From G039029935 sp039029935 (GTDB lineage: Bacteria > Chloroflexota > Anaerolineae > Caldilineales > Caldilineaceae): a stretch of DNA of 23,787 nucleotides. Position 1 is the stretch's first letter; every line of letters starts with the position of its first letter. Both the position numbers and the translations under genes were made by a program. Positions 15,863 to 23,775 of the stretch are shown piece after piece. The stretch covers positions 1 to 23,787 of the forward strand of contig JBCCFC010000025.1 in the NCBI GenBank assembly GCA_039029935.1. The letters are read 5' to 3'. The notes beneath the pieces are model-generated. The model searched no databases. It was given only the letters and a program-made list of their open reading frames with translations, and was not told the origin of the DNA.

Positions 15863-18800
15863 TTAGCTTGCACAAGAATCATGCGCATAATCAGCGTAAG
15901 GGTACATCCTCATTGGCTGGACTGTAAAACGCATACCACTTTCATCGAGGGGGATGCCATCACATTGTTTGGTTGCCCACGCATATAAGTCCGTCGGCCA
16001 TGATGCCAAACGTCCCAATAGCAGGTGAGTTTGATATCGCTCATCAGGATATGCAAATGGGTTGATTTTTGGACTTGGAGTCCATCCCAATGATTGCCAC
16101 GCATTCAGTGAATATTGATGGGTTGCAGCGATGTAGCTTTTCGCCCCTGATGCAATAATCATGACATTACAGGCCCTTGCCAAATCTCCGGCCAAGCCCA
16201 AACGAGCATAGGCAGGGTCGATCCAGAGTCCGCCGCCATGACCAACACCGCTGGGCAGAAATTCGGACACAATGTGTTGCAAATGGGTCATATCCACATA
16301 CCCTGCCAACTCATCCATGAGTGGCACTCTGCCTTCAGGATCGGGTAGGTGAATCCGCACACCACCGATAGGGTTAGTGTCTCCATCCAGCGATGCTTCG
16401 GCGAAGTATGTTGGGTAGCGATCAATGTCGATATGCTGTTCTTCACCGACGGCTTGAAGACCTCGAGCGGCGTAGCTCTCATTTGCCGCCTCATTATACC
16501 GTTGCCAACGCCCTCGTTCATAGGATGCACTGTAGACGTTGATCATCCAAGGTGTGTCTAAGTCCGCCGACGGTGGTGGATAGAAAGACTTGACGCTGCG
16601 ATGTGGCTGCGTGTCATGACGATAACAGGGTTGTCCATCTGATACAGGTCCAGATTGCGCTATTTTTTCTACAGCTTTTTTTTCTACACTGGGTTCATCC
16701 ACGATTGGTATGTGCAATTTCATCACGTCTTTCTCGTAAAACAAGACCTCTTCCACGGGTCGCCGCATAGACCGCACCTGAGTCAAACGCGTATCCGGCG
16801 CCCCATATGACAGACGAAAGAGCATCAACTGGCTGCATTCACGATGCATGGGAAAAAGATGATTAAAGCGTTGACGCAAATGATCCAGTGTTGCCAGCTC
16901 TTGCGGGGTGTAATCGGGGATGTTTGATCCTTTGAGAGAGATAGGGTTAAACATGTAGAGCAGGCTTGTCATAGGGTGCAAGGAGAGACCGAGTTGGGTT
17001 GCCAGCAGCCAAAGTTGCTGGATCGCCCGACCACCCTGAACGATATCCGCTGGTTGGCTACCATCCACGCTGACTAACCCAACCGCGCCTGCATTTTTGA
17101 TGGCCTTTTCAGACATTTCGGCCAGACCAGTGCCACCATTCTGTTCCTGTAGAAGTTGGGCAACTTCGGGGCGGCGTAATAGTTGAATCCCAATGGACTG
17201 TGTGGCGGTTAGTTCCATCGTCGCGAGGTCGATACCGTCACCCGTCTCCCGCATCTCATGGTCGCTCCAGCGAATTTCGGCCATCAACTCGCGGTGAGTT
17301 TGATGCTGCAAAAAGCGCAGTCGGTCCCCGCTCCCAATAATGACACCAATCTCGGCCAAGGTATCCTCACCGTCTAGTAACGTCAGGTGGCAACCCTGCT
17401 CTTGGGTCATTCGTAAAAGAGCTTGGTGATGTGCCAACGTCAATACCCTGCGGTCATAAATCTTTCGGTCCGTCATACGGGTAGCAAGATAGGGCCACAA
17501 CAAGGCGTCGCGGTTACTGGTAGCCGCTGGTTCCAATTGAAATTGAAGCATGGCGACGACTTCGTTGGATGCACTCATAGACTCATACACCGATGGCGGC
17601 ACATTTGGAAAATAGTGAACCGTTGTCTCATATCCACGAGAGGCGGCAGCAATGCAGACGTTTTGGATGGCTGCACCGAGGCCGACATATGCACCTCGAT
17701 GATCGGGATCGAGTAGACTTTGACTTTGCACCTTGTCATGGATAATCAACAGTGCTTCGTTGTCTGTGACAAATTTCCACGGCTGGGTGTTCCCGCCTGA
17801 AGGGGCCAGAATTGCTTGCGAGACGAGAAAGTGCATAAGTGCTGAAATGGAACTTGATTTTAGCGGCTGACCCATGTCTATGGGTGTGGATGTAACAGTA
17901 CTCTGGCTGGCGTCAGTTTTGTTCTCGGTTTGAGTCACAGAATCATCCTGGGTAATGAGCTTGGTGAGGTCGATGTAGCGTCGCCCAGACGTTAAATCCC
18001 CCTCTAACACGAGTTGACGGATTGCAGCACTGACGGTAGCTCCGCCTAACTGTACTTCGGAGCCAAGCTGGGGCCAGGTTGAGATGGTCTCGCCGATTTC
18101 GATCATGGAGGCTCCGCTACGCGCAGAGAGGGTATCAACACCGATTATGGGTGCGACAAAGGGCACCTTCTCGTCGTTGGTCATCCCAACAGGGATATCT
18201 TTTGACGTCGTCTCACCGAGCAACCCGTGAAAAAGTGGCCGATTGGGTTCCAGATCAAAACGTTCTATATCTAACATGCCACGGTCGCTGGTTTCCATAA
18301 GTACAGGCAAACCCAGTTGACGTGCCTTTTCCCGTAACAGAAACTTAATGCGGATACCATCGCATTCATCAATCACGATGTCCAATGGTGGGTCCCCTTG
18401 GAAGAATTCACCCAGATTCGTTTCGGTCAGCCCCTCTGGGAAAATCTCGATATGGGCATAGGGGTTCATCTCATAAATCTGGCGGGCGCACATCACGGTT
18501 TTGGGGAGACCAATATCCTGGACGGATGTGCGGATGCGGTTCATATTGGACAGATCAAGATGATCAAAGTCCGCCAGTTTGAGACAACGGCCTATGCCCT
18601 CAATCGCCAATGTGGTTGCAACGGCATTGCCCACTGACAGCCCAACCACACCAATGGTCACTTGAGCCAATTTTTCTTGCTCTACATGGGTGATTTTATT
18701 GCGGTTACGGTTGAGACGCAGTTCCCAAAATTCATCTGGCGGCAGTAAGTGAACCAGCGTACCCGACCATGGAAAGTAGACCCAGCGGCCATAGTCTTCG

Positions 18801-19048
18801 ACCGATTGTCCGTCCAGTAAGGCCGAGACTCCAGCTTGGATCTGCACATTATCGCTAGGTCGCTTTATCCACTGTGGGTTGCGGGAACGTACCAGGTCTT
18901 TGAGTTGTTGATCGATGGTGTCATGCGTTCTCCAGACTGCGCTGGATGTCTGGAGATTATGCAGCCGTTTGCGATCTTTCATGCTGTGTAGATTGAAAAT
19001 TTCAGGCTTGGCAGGCAGAAAAATTTGTATATCGTTTGAATTCGTCAT
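15863..19048 (-). CDS. Rv1355c/MoeY-type E1-like + nitroreductase + GNAT fusion
   Basis: A 1061-residue cytoplasmic fusion. Residues about 110-345 are a ThiF/E1-like adenylating domain: VTIGVVGLSVGNAVATTLA (130-148), where the glycine loop is GLSVGN instead of GxGGxG, then ADFDHLDLSNMNRIR (159-173). The 'GLSVG...SNMNR' form is that of mycobacterial Rv1355c (MoeY). Residues about 400-790 are a nitroreductase-fold domain with APSGGNTQPWKF (415-426), expected to bind FMN. Residues about 830-1020 look like a GNAT/N-acyltransferase: GGVRIHLP (66-73 of the segment) and WIDPAYARLGLAGDLARA as the acetyl-CoA loop. Rv1355c itself is shorter as I recall it, so the third module seems an addition. Despite its historical name, a molybdopterin role is unproven. 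E1 plus flavin dehydrogenase chemistry recalls peptide heterocycle synthesis, but that is speculative. Confidence 0.75.
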   Translation of the reverse strand: MTNSNDIQIFLPAKPEIFNLHSMKDRKRLHNLQTSSAVWRTHDTIDQQLKDLVRSRNPQWIKRPSDNVQIQAGVSALLDGQSVEDYGRWVYFPWSGTLVHLLPPDEFWELRLNRNRNKITHVEQEKLAQVTIGVVGLSVGNAVATTLAIEGIGRCLKLADFDHLDLSNMNRIRTSVQDIGLPKTVMCARQIYEMNPYAHIEIFPEGLTETNLGEFFQGDPPLDIVIDECDGIRIKFLLREKARQLGLPVLMETSDRGMLDIERFDLEPNRPLFHGLLGETTSKDIPVGMTNDEKVPFVAPIIGVDTLSARSGASMIEIGETISTWPQLGSEVQLGGATVSAAIRQLVLEGDLTSGRRYIDLTKLITQDDSVTQTENKTDASQSTVTSTPIDMGQPLKSSSISALMHFLVSQAILAPSGGNTQPWKFVTDNEALLIIHDKVQSQSLLDPDHRGAYVGLGAAIQNVCIAAASRGYETTVHYFPNVPPSVYESMSASNEVVAMLQFQLEPAATSNRDALLWPYLATRMTDRKIYDRRVLTLAHHQALLRMTQEQGCHLTLLDGEDTLAEIGVIIGSGDRLRFLQHQTHRELMAEIRWSDHEMRETGDGIDLATMELTATQSIGIQLLRRPEVAQLLQEQNGGTGLAEMSEKAIKNAGAVGLVSVDGSQPADIVQGGRAIQQLWLLATQLGLSLHPMTSLLYMFNPISLKGSNIPDYTPQELATLDHLRQRFNHLFPMHRECSQLMLFRLSYGAPDTRLTQVRSMRRPVEEVLFYEKDVMKLHIPIVDEPSVEKKAVEKIAQSGPVSDGQPCYRHDTQPHRSVKSFYPPPSADLDTPWMINVYSASYERGRWQRYNEAANESYAARGLQAVGEEQHIDIDRYPTYFAEASLDGDTNPIGGVRIHLPDPEGRVPLMDELAGYVDMTHLQHIVSEFLPSGVGHGGGLWIDPAYARLGLAGDLARACNVMIIASGAKSYIAATHQYSLNAWQSLGWTPSPKINPFAYPDERYQTHLLLGRLASWPTDLYAWATKQCDGIPLDESGMRFTVQPMRMYPYADYAHDSCAS

Positions 19049-19165
19049 AATTACTCACATGTATTAGCCATTTTACATACAGAACGTTTTTACAGAATCG
19101 GCTGTTCCAGCTACATCGTGAATTTTGACATGATTCATCATGGGTGGGCGATGCCCCTTAGTCGT

Positions 19166-19197
19166 CATCTCGGAACAGATACGCGGCCGTTCCGATG
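19166..19197. repeat. hairpin between recQ-like gene and E1-like gene
   Basis: CATCTCGGAAC (19166-19176) pairs with GTTCCGATG (19189-19197) with one bulge region. No T tract follows on either strand, so it is not a typical Rho-independent terminator. It could be an RNA-processing or pausing hairpin. Confidence 0.4.
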
Positions 19198-19215
19198 CCG
19201 TTGTAAAAAAACGAT

Positions 19216-22200
19216 TCAACCATTCTCGTCTATCGCCTGTGTTTCCTGCACAAAAATCATGCGCATAATCCGCAACTCGTGATAGCTCACGGTTTCATCC
19301 AACGCATCATACACTGGCGTCAACAACGCTTGTCCATGTTGCTCAACGGTTTCCCCAAAAAGCACCAAGACGCTGGCCTGCATTTCGTCACTTAGCTGTG
19401 AAAGTGAGCGCAGTCTGTCTAGCGGTAGCTGATATCCTGCTTGAAAACTTTTGGATAGGTGCGTCCATACAGTGGACTCTTTGATATCAAATTCAGTTGC
19501 AATCGCTGCGATGGACTCGCCACTGCAAAATCGTTCGACCACTTGCTGGGTGCGATTGCCCATTGTAGCGCGATGATATGTCTGTGACGATTGTTGCGCG
19601 GCACTCTGCGAATAGGCTTTCTCTCCCAGTTGATGCTCCTCGCAGTAGGTACGGATATGTGTCAAGAATATATCCGCATAGCGTTCCACCTTGATTTCAC
19701 CAACGCCATGTAGCCGCCGAAATGATTCAACGGACTGTGGATAGTACGCGGCCATCTCGCGCAGTGTGCGGTCGCTAAAGATGACATAGGGTGGGACACC
19801 TTGTTCGTCGGCCAAAGCTTTTCGTTGGAGGCGTAGCTCTTCAAAGAGTGTTGAATCATAATCTATCGCCAGAATGGGTGTCTTGCTTGATGTTTTGCTG
19901 CTACGTTTCACGCCATAGCTGGCAGGTAATCGCCCCTCTACTGTGATAGCCCCCTGTAAAACAGCGACGGACTGGTCTGTGAGCGTGAGTGTACGGTAGT
20001 ATGAATCGATATCGACCAGTTTTTGTTGAATAAACTGTTGTGCCAGATATTTCCATTCTTCGGTGGAGAAGTCATTGCCAATCCCATAGGTTGAAAGCTT
20101 GTCGTGTTCGAATTGCAGCACCTTTTTGGCGCGTGAGCCACGCAGCACCTTGATGATATGGTCCATGCCAAAGCGTTGTCGTGTGCGATAGACACAGGAG
20201 AGAAACTTCTTGGCTGGCGTGGTTAGATCAGCCAGCTCATGTGCTTCTTGACGGCAGTTGTCACACATGCCACAATCAATCTTGCTGGCTGTCTCTTCTG
20301 CACTATCTTCTGCACTATCTTCTGCACTATCTTCCCCTGTCCCTGTGTACACTTCGCCAAAATAGGCCAGTAAACCAATCCGGCGACAGTCCTGTCCCTC
20401 CACCCAATTGAGCAATTCCCGCAGACGTGCCTTGCGCCCTTGCCGCTCAGATTCAGCCCCTTCTTCAATAAAACGATGTGTGAGCGCGACATCCCCATAG
20501 CTATATAACAACTGACAAGAGGCGTCCAAGCCATCACGCCCGGCGCGGCCAATCTGTTGGTAATAGGATTCAATGGTCTTGGGTAAATCCACATGCAGCA
20601 CAAAACGCACATCGGGTTTGTTGATGCCCATGCCAAAGGCGACCGTTGCTACAATGATATCCACGTTATCATGAATAAAGGCATCCTGATTTTCACGCCG
20701 TACATGGTCGTCTAACCCCGCATGATAGGGGCGGGCGTTGAATTCATTGGCAACCAATGTTGCACACAACTCATCAACACGCTTTCTTGTGCCACAATAG
20801 ATGACACCCGATTGCTGTGGGTATTGGGTAATAAAATCAAGCATTTGCTGGACAAGGTTGACTTTGGGTGTCACTGAGATCATTAAGTTGGGTCGATCAA
20901 AGCTGGCGACAAAGGGGTTGGCGGTTTCAAAGCCCAGGGTGTGCTGGATATCATCCTGTACACGGGGTGTTGCCGTTGCGGTTAAAGCCACACAGACAGC
21001 CTTGGCATAGCGTTGGCGGACCTGCGCCAATTGGCGATATTCGCGACGAAAATCGTGACCCCACTGCGAAATACAGTGCGCCTCATCAATGGTAAATGTA
21101 TCCACCTGGCATTGATCCAACATCAGCAATATCTCCGGACGCATCAGTGTCTCGGGCGCCAGATAGAGTAGACTTACACGGCCACGCTTGATTTCCTGCA
21201 TTGTCTGCACATACTCGCCATGCGAAAGCGTACTGTTCAGATACACTGCCGTCACACCCATCTCCCAAAGTTGTGTCACTTGGTCCTGCATCAACGAAAT
21301 CAGCGGCGAGACAACGATGGTCAAGCCACCCATCACCAAAGCGGGTAGTTGGTAGCAGAGTGATTTACCGCCCCCTGTCGGCATAATCACCAAGGTATCT
21401 TTTTTGGCAAGAATATGCTCGATGATTTCTCGTTGCAATGGGCGAAAGGTATCGTAGCCAAAGACGGTTTTGAGCGTTTGATGAAGTTGGTTGTGCTGCT
21501 CGATGTTTGCGGCGCGCGCGGCCAGCGATGGTGGTAATGTCCCAGTTGATAATGTCCCAGTTGATAATGTCCCAGTTGATAATGTCCCAGTTGATAATGT
21601 CCCAGTTGGTAGTGGGCTAGATGATGTCAGGTTGGATGGAAGGAAACTGGACGGTGGTGGCGAGGAATCGGGTATTGCGCTAAAGAGCCAGTGTGTTGTG
21701 TTCTCTATAGATGGCACATGTCCCCAATCGGCATCACAAAACCAGCCTGATAGCTGTAGATAGCAGCGTGGTTCTTCATCCCTATCTTTTGGCGTCCACC
21801 AGTGCGACAGCGAGACACGCAGCAGCGTACCTGCTGGAATTTCGTCCAACGGGTCCTGATAGCCGACAAATGTGAGTGAAGGATCAGTTTGTGGTGAATG
21901 AACCAGGTCTGATGACAAAATGGGGTAGCGGTAGCGAATGCGCTTGTCATCTGTATCACGATAAAGCGGCTGATCGGGTCGCCAGAACATGGTGCTGTAG
22001 GCAGGAATGTCCTGATCCTGCGAGACATAGAGGACACCCGAACTACGCATCAACGTCAACCCCTCATACAGCACCTCTGGACCACCCACTTTGGGCGGCA
22101 TGGTCTGCTCAATAAAGCGCACAGGGTGTACATCAAGCGGTAATTTTTGCTTGTGGTGGACAATGACATTTTCAACATGGGGTGGAATGAGATTGGTGGT

Positions 22201-22368
22201 AGGTGTCATCTCAACAGACCATACCTCACCGACCTCGTATGCCATTCCAGCCTGTTCATTCCAGTCGTTATCCGCTTCGATTAGACGGACACTTTGCCCC
22301 TCTAGGGTGATACCACCGATACATGCCCTAGACCCACGTCGTGTTTTTGCTACAATGAGGACATTCAT
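19216..22368 (-). CDS. recQ: RecQ DNA helicase with N-terminal dual-OB-like domain
   Basis: A 1050-residue fusion. Residues 1-225 (MNVLIVAKTRRGSRACIGGI..., NLIPPHVENVIV) resemble the 'dual OB' domain of uncharacterised prokaryotic proteins, not the usual RecQ N-terminus. A linker with five TGTLS-type repeats (252-276) leads to the RecQ core: PTGGGKS (330-336) and DEAH (428-431). The zinc site includes C661, C699, C702 and C705, then come a winged-helix region and an HRDC domain (about 845-910). The last 114 residues match the HTH_40 domain of long RecQ proteins. RecQ is a 3'-5' helicase of recombination repair. An acidic SAED repeat (three units) is inserted just before the zinc cysteines. 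The gene lies downstream of two DUF488 genes on the same strand. Helicase call firm; dual-OB call moderate. Confidence 0.88.
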   Translation of the reverse strand: MNVLIVAKTRRGSRACIGGITLEGQSVRLIEADNDWNEQAGMAYEVGEVWSVEMTPTTNLIPPHVENVIVHHKQKLPLDVHPVRFIEQTMPPKVGGPEVLYEGLTLMRSSGVLYVSQDQDIPAYSTMFWRPDQPLYRDTDDKRIRYRYPILSSDLVHSPQTDPSLTFVGYQDPLDEIPAGTLLRVSLSHWWTPKDRDEEPRCYLQLSGWFCDADWGHVPSIENTTHWLFSAIPDSSPPPSSFLPSNLTSSSPLPTGTLSTGTLSTGTLSTGTLSTGTLPPSLAARAANIEQHNQLHQTLKTVFGYDTFRPLQREIIEHILAKKDTLVIMPTGGGKSLCYQLPALVMGGLTIVVSPLISLMQDQVTQLWEMGVTAVYLNSTLSHGEYVQTMQEIKRGRVSLLYLAPETLMRPEILLMLDQCQVDTFTIDEAHCISQWGHDFRREYRQLAQVRQRYAKAVCVALTATATPRVQDDIQHTLGFETANPFVASFDRPNLMISVTPKVNLVQQMLDFITQYPQQSGVIYCGTRKRVDELCATLVANEFNARPYHAGLDDHVRRENQDAFIHDNVDIIVATVAFGMGINKPDVRFVLHVDLPKTIESYYQQIGRAGRDGLDASCQLLYSYGDVALTHRFIEEGAESERQGRKARLRELLNWVEGQDCRRIGLLAYFGEVYTGTGEDSAEDSAEDSAEETASKIDCGMCDNCRQEAHELADLTTPAKKFLSCVYRTRQRFGMDHIIKVLRGSRAKKVLQFEHDKLSTYGIGNDFSTEEWKYLAQQFIQQKLVDIDSYYRTLTLTDQSVAVLQGAITVEGRLPASYGVKRSSKTSSKTPILAIDYDSTLFEELRLQRKALADEQGVPPYVIFSDRTLREMAAYYPQSVESFRRLHGVGEIKVERYADIFLTHIRTYCEEHQLGEKAYSQSAAQQSSQTYHRATMGNRTQQVVERFCSGESIAAIATEFDIKESTVWTHLSKSFQAGYQLPLDRLRSLSQLSDEMQASVLVLFGETVEQHGQALLTPVYDALDETVSYHELRIMRMIFVQETQAIDENG
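20296..20331 (-). repeat. 12-bp in-frame tandem repeat in recQ
   Basis: Three perfect TTCTGCACTATC units (plus-strand view) encode SAED repeats directly before the zinc-binding cysteines of RecQ. Likely length-variable. Confidence 0.85.
21541..21615 (-). repeat. 15-bp in-frame tandem repeat in recQ
   Basis: Four perfect CCCAGTTGATAATGT units (plus-strand view, 21541-21600) and a fifth, diverged one encode TGTLS repeats in the linker between the dual-OB-like domain and the helicase core. Perfect copies suggest recent expansion. Confidence 0.9.
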
Positions 22369-22405
22369 GATGTTCTTTCGATATTGTTACTCTGGATTGT
22401 CTCTC

Positions 22406-22480
22406 AGATTGGTCCAATGAATTGCAAAGTAAACAAAATTTGTGAAATTTCGTTCACTTCACAATCCATTGGATCAATCT
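22406..22480. repeat. 75-bp near-perfect palindrome, TTGGTCCAAT type
   Basis: AGATTGGTCCAATGAATTG (22406-22424) pairs with 22462-22480 with two mismatches. Most of the interior continues the pairing, so nearly the whole element folds into one long hairpin. Five of the six stem mismatches become G-U pairs in RNA read from the minus strand, the direction of the flanking genes. It fills most of the gap between the first DUF488 gene and recQ and shares the TTGGTCCAAT core with 15312-15358. Confidence 0.8.
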
Positions 22481-22494
22481 CCGTGCCTCTTAAC

Positions 22495-22980
22495 TTATTC
22501 TGGCAAGATATGCGCCACATCCCACCCCAATTCTCGCACCAGCCTATCCGCCACCAACGACCGATGACAGGCCGCAGGCTCACGTTCGACACAAAAGAAG
22601 GCCACAACCTTGGCCTCCTCTGGCAACTCATCTAGCAAGGACTGCGGCTCAAAATCCGTCAAACATGCATGTTCATATGCTTCGATAAACTGCTCTGCCA
22701 AGATTGTGCGTTGACGTTTGGCCGTCTTGGTTTCTTTGTCTACTGCATATTGCTGCTCACGGATTTCAGGTGAGGGTGCAAGGTCTTTGCGATGCAGATA
22801 GTGGATGCCCAACAGCCCCAAACGATTCTGCAACCGCTGACTGTTGGCAAAGGCATAGGTAGACCCGCGCACCCCACGCCGCCAGCGGATATCGCAAAAG
22901 GTATCTACGTTGGCATCCTGGAGTGCTTGGAAGAATTGATCTTCCTCAAAGCCATAGACGCCGATGGTGATGATTTTCAT
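22495..22980 (-). CDS. DUF488 family protein
   Basis: A 161-residue cytoplasmic protein of the DUF488 family, whose function is not established. Family landmarks are the opening IITIGVYGFEEDQFFQAL (3-20), a 'vdtfCDIRWRRGVRGS' segment (about 25-40) where most members have 'DVR..P.S', and the conserved C130...C138-H139-R140 motif (CVEREPAACHR). These conserved Cys, His and Arg residues suggest an enzyme or metal site. Its own ribosome binding site is weak. It is separated from the second DUF488 gene by repeats and from recQ by a long palindrome, all on one strand. The protein differs markedly from the other DUF488 copy, so it is not a recent duplicate. Confidence 0.85.
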   Translation of the reverse strand: MKIITIGVYGFEEDQFFQALQDANVDTFCDIRWRRGVRGSTYAFANSQRLQNRLGLLGIHYLHRKDLAPSPEIREQQYAVDKETKTAKRQRTILAEQFIEAYEHACLTDFEPQSLLDELPEEAKVVAFFCVEREPAACHRSLVADRLVRELGWDVAHILPE

Positions 22981-22988
22981 GGTTATAT

Positions 22989-23107
22989 TTTTACCGCAGA
23001 AAGCGAAGAGTTGAAAGTTGAAAATGGAGAGTGGAAAGTGGAAAGTGGAAAGTGGAGAGTTTACCCCATCACCCCATCACCCTGTCACCCCATCACCCTC
23101 TGCGGTT
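22989..23107. repeat. composite short tandem repeats with terminal inverted repeats
   Basis: TTTACCGCAGA on the left and TCTGCGGTTAA on the right form an inverted pair that frames GTGGAAA heptamers (about 23030-23057) and ACCCCATC octamers (about 23063-23099). It occupies nearly the whole gap between the two DUF488 genes. The left end is shared with 4959-4969. Confidence 0.7.
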
Positions 23108-23116
23108 AATTCCTTC

Positions 23117-23668
23117 CTATGTGTACTGTTTACGCGAATGAAACTGATGGTCGCCAAACAACGAAAGCTGCCCGCCAGTGATACGGTCGATGATGACATC
23201 TTGGGGTTGCAGTTCGTCCTTTTCGTCAATGTGCAGTATGGGGATGTCCAGCGCGGTCAGCGACTCGCCGATGAGCTTGGTACGATGACAGCTTTCCGGC
23301 TTGCCTTCGCTACACATGAGGACGACACGTTGCTGCTGGTCAAAGGCTTTTTGGATGCGCGCCAGACCTGCTTGGTAAAAAGCTCTGGTCTTGACGAGAT
23401 CATAGTCTACCTTGCCACCGCTGTAGCAGGTGTCATCGGCGGGCATCCCCCCCAGTTCTTTGCCCAAGAAGAGATAGCGAATGTCGTGGTCGCTGAGTGC
23501 TTGGTGCAGTTTGTCTTTGGTAAAATCGGGTTGATAGCGTGAATAGGGTGCGGTGCGTACATCGACCAAATAGCGGATGTCGTGCTGTTGGAGTATGCGG
23601 ATAAAATTGGTGATGGTGCGTTGACCATAACCGATGGTATAGATTGGTATGGTTTGGTTCGTTTCCAT
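23117..23668 (-). CDS. DUF488 family protein with clamp-binding-like QLSLF motif
   Basis: A 183-residue DUF488 protein. It shows the more typical form of the family: IYTIGYGQRTITNFIRIL (9-26), DVRTAPYSRYQPDF (36-49), GKELGG (69-74) and the MCSEGKPESCHR motif (C119, C127, H128, R129). Near the C-terminus it carries GGQLSLFGD, with QLSLF (167-171) matching the consensus bacterial sliding-clamp motif QL[SD]LF. Function unknown; the motif suggests a role at replicating or repaired DNA. The start at 23668 follows AGGAA by 4-5 bases; an upstream in-frame ATG at 23749 would overlap the promoter. It is the first gene of the minus-strand run. Confidence 0.87.
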   Translation of the reverse strand: METNQTIPIYTIGYGQRTITNFIRILQQHDIRYLVDVRTAPYSRYQPDFTKDKLHQALSDHDIRYLFLGKELGGMPADDTCYSGGKVDYDLVKTRAFYQAGLARIQKAFDQQQRVVLMCSEGKPESCHRTKLIGESLTALDIPILHIDEKDELQPQDVIIDRITGGQLSLFGDHQFHSRKQYT

Positions 23669-23723
23669 ATAATTCCTGCCATGCAATTCCTCTAAATCAA
23701 GGTGGATACGATACAATAAATGC

Positions 23724-23739
23724 TCACCAAGTTTGGTGA
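23724..23739. promoter_or_regulatory. 16-bp operator-like palindrome
   Basis: TCACCAA-GT-TTGGTGA is a perfect inverted repeat starting about 9 bases downstream of the -10 box. It should cover the transcription start, where a repressor would block initiation. The regulator is not in the window. Confidence 0.55.
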
Positions 23740-23747
23740 CATGTCTC

Positions 23748-23775
23748 ATTATACCAACAAATTCTTTTTTGGCAA
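23748..23775 (-). promoter_or_regulatory. sigma70-type promoter of the DUF488-recQ run
   Basis: Read on the minus strand, TTGCCA (complement of 23770-23775) is 16 bases from a perfect TATAAT (complement of 23748-23753). It lies about 80 bases upstream of the DUF488 start at 23668. Confidence 0.65.

Noticed and set aside
19166..19197. Rho-independent terminator of recQ
   Set aside because: The T tract precedes the hairpin on the minus strand and none follows it.
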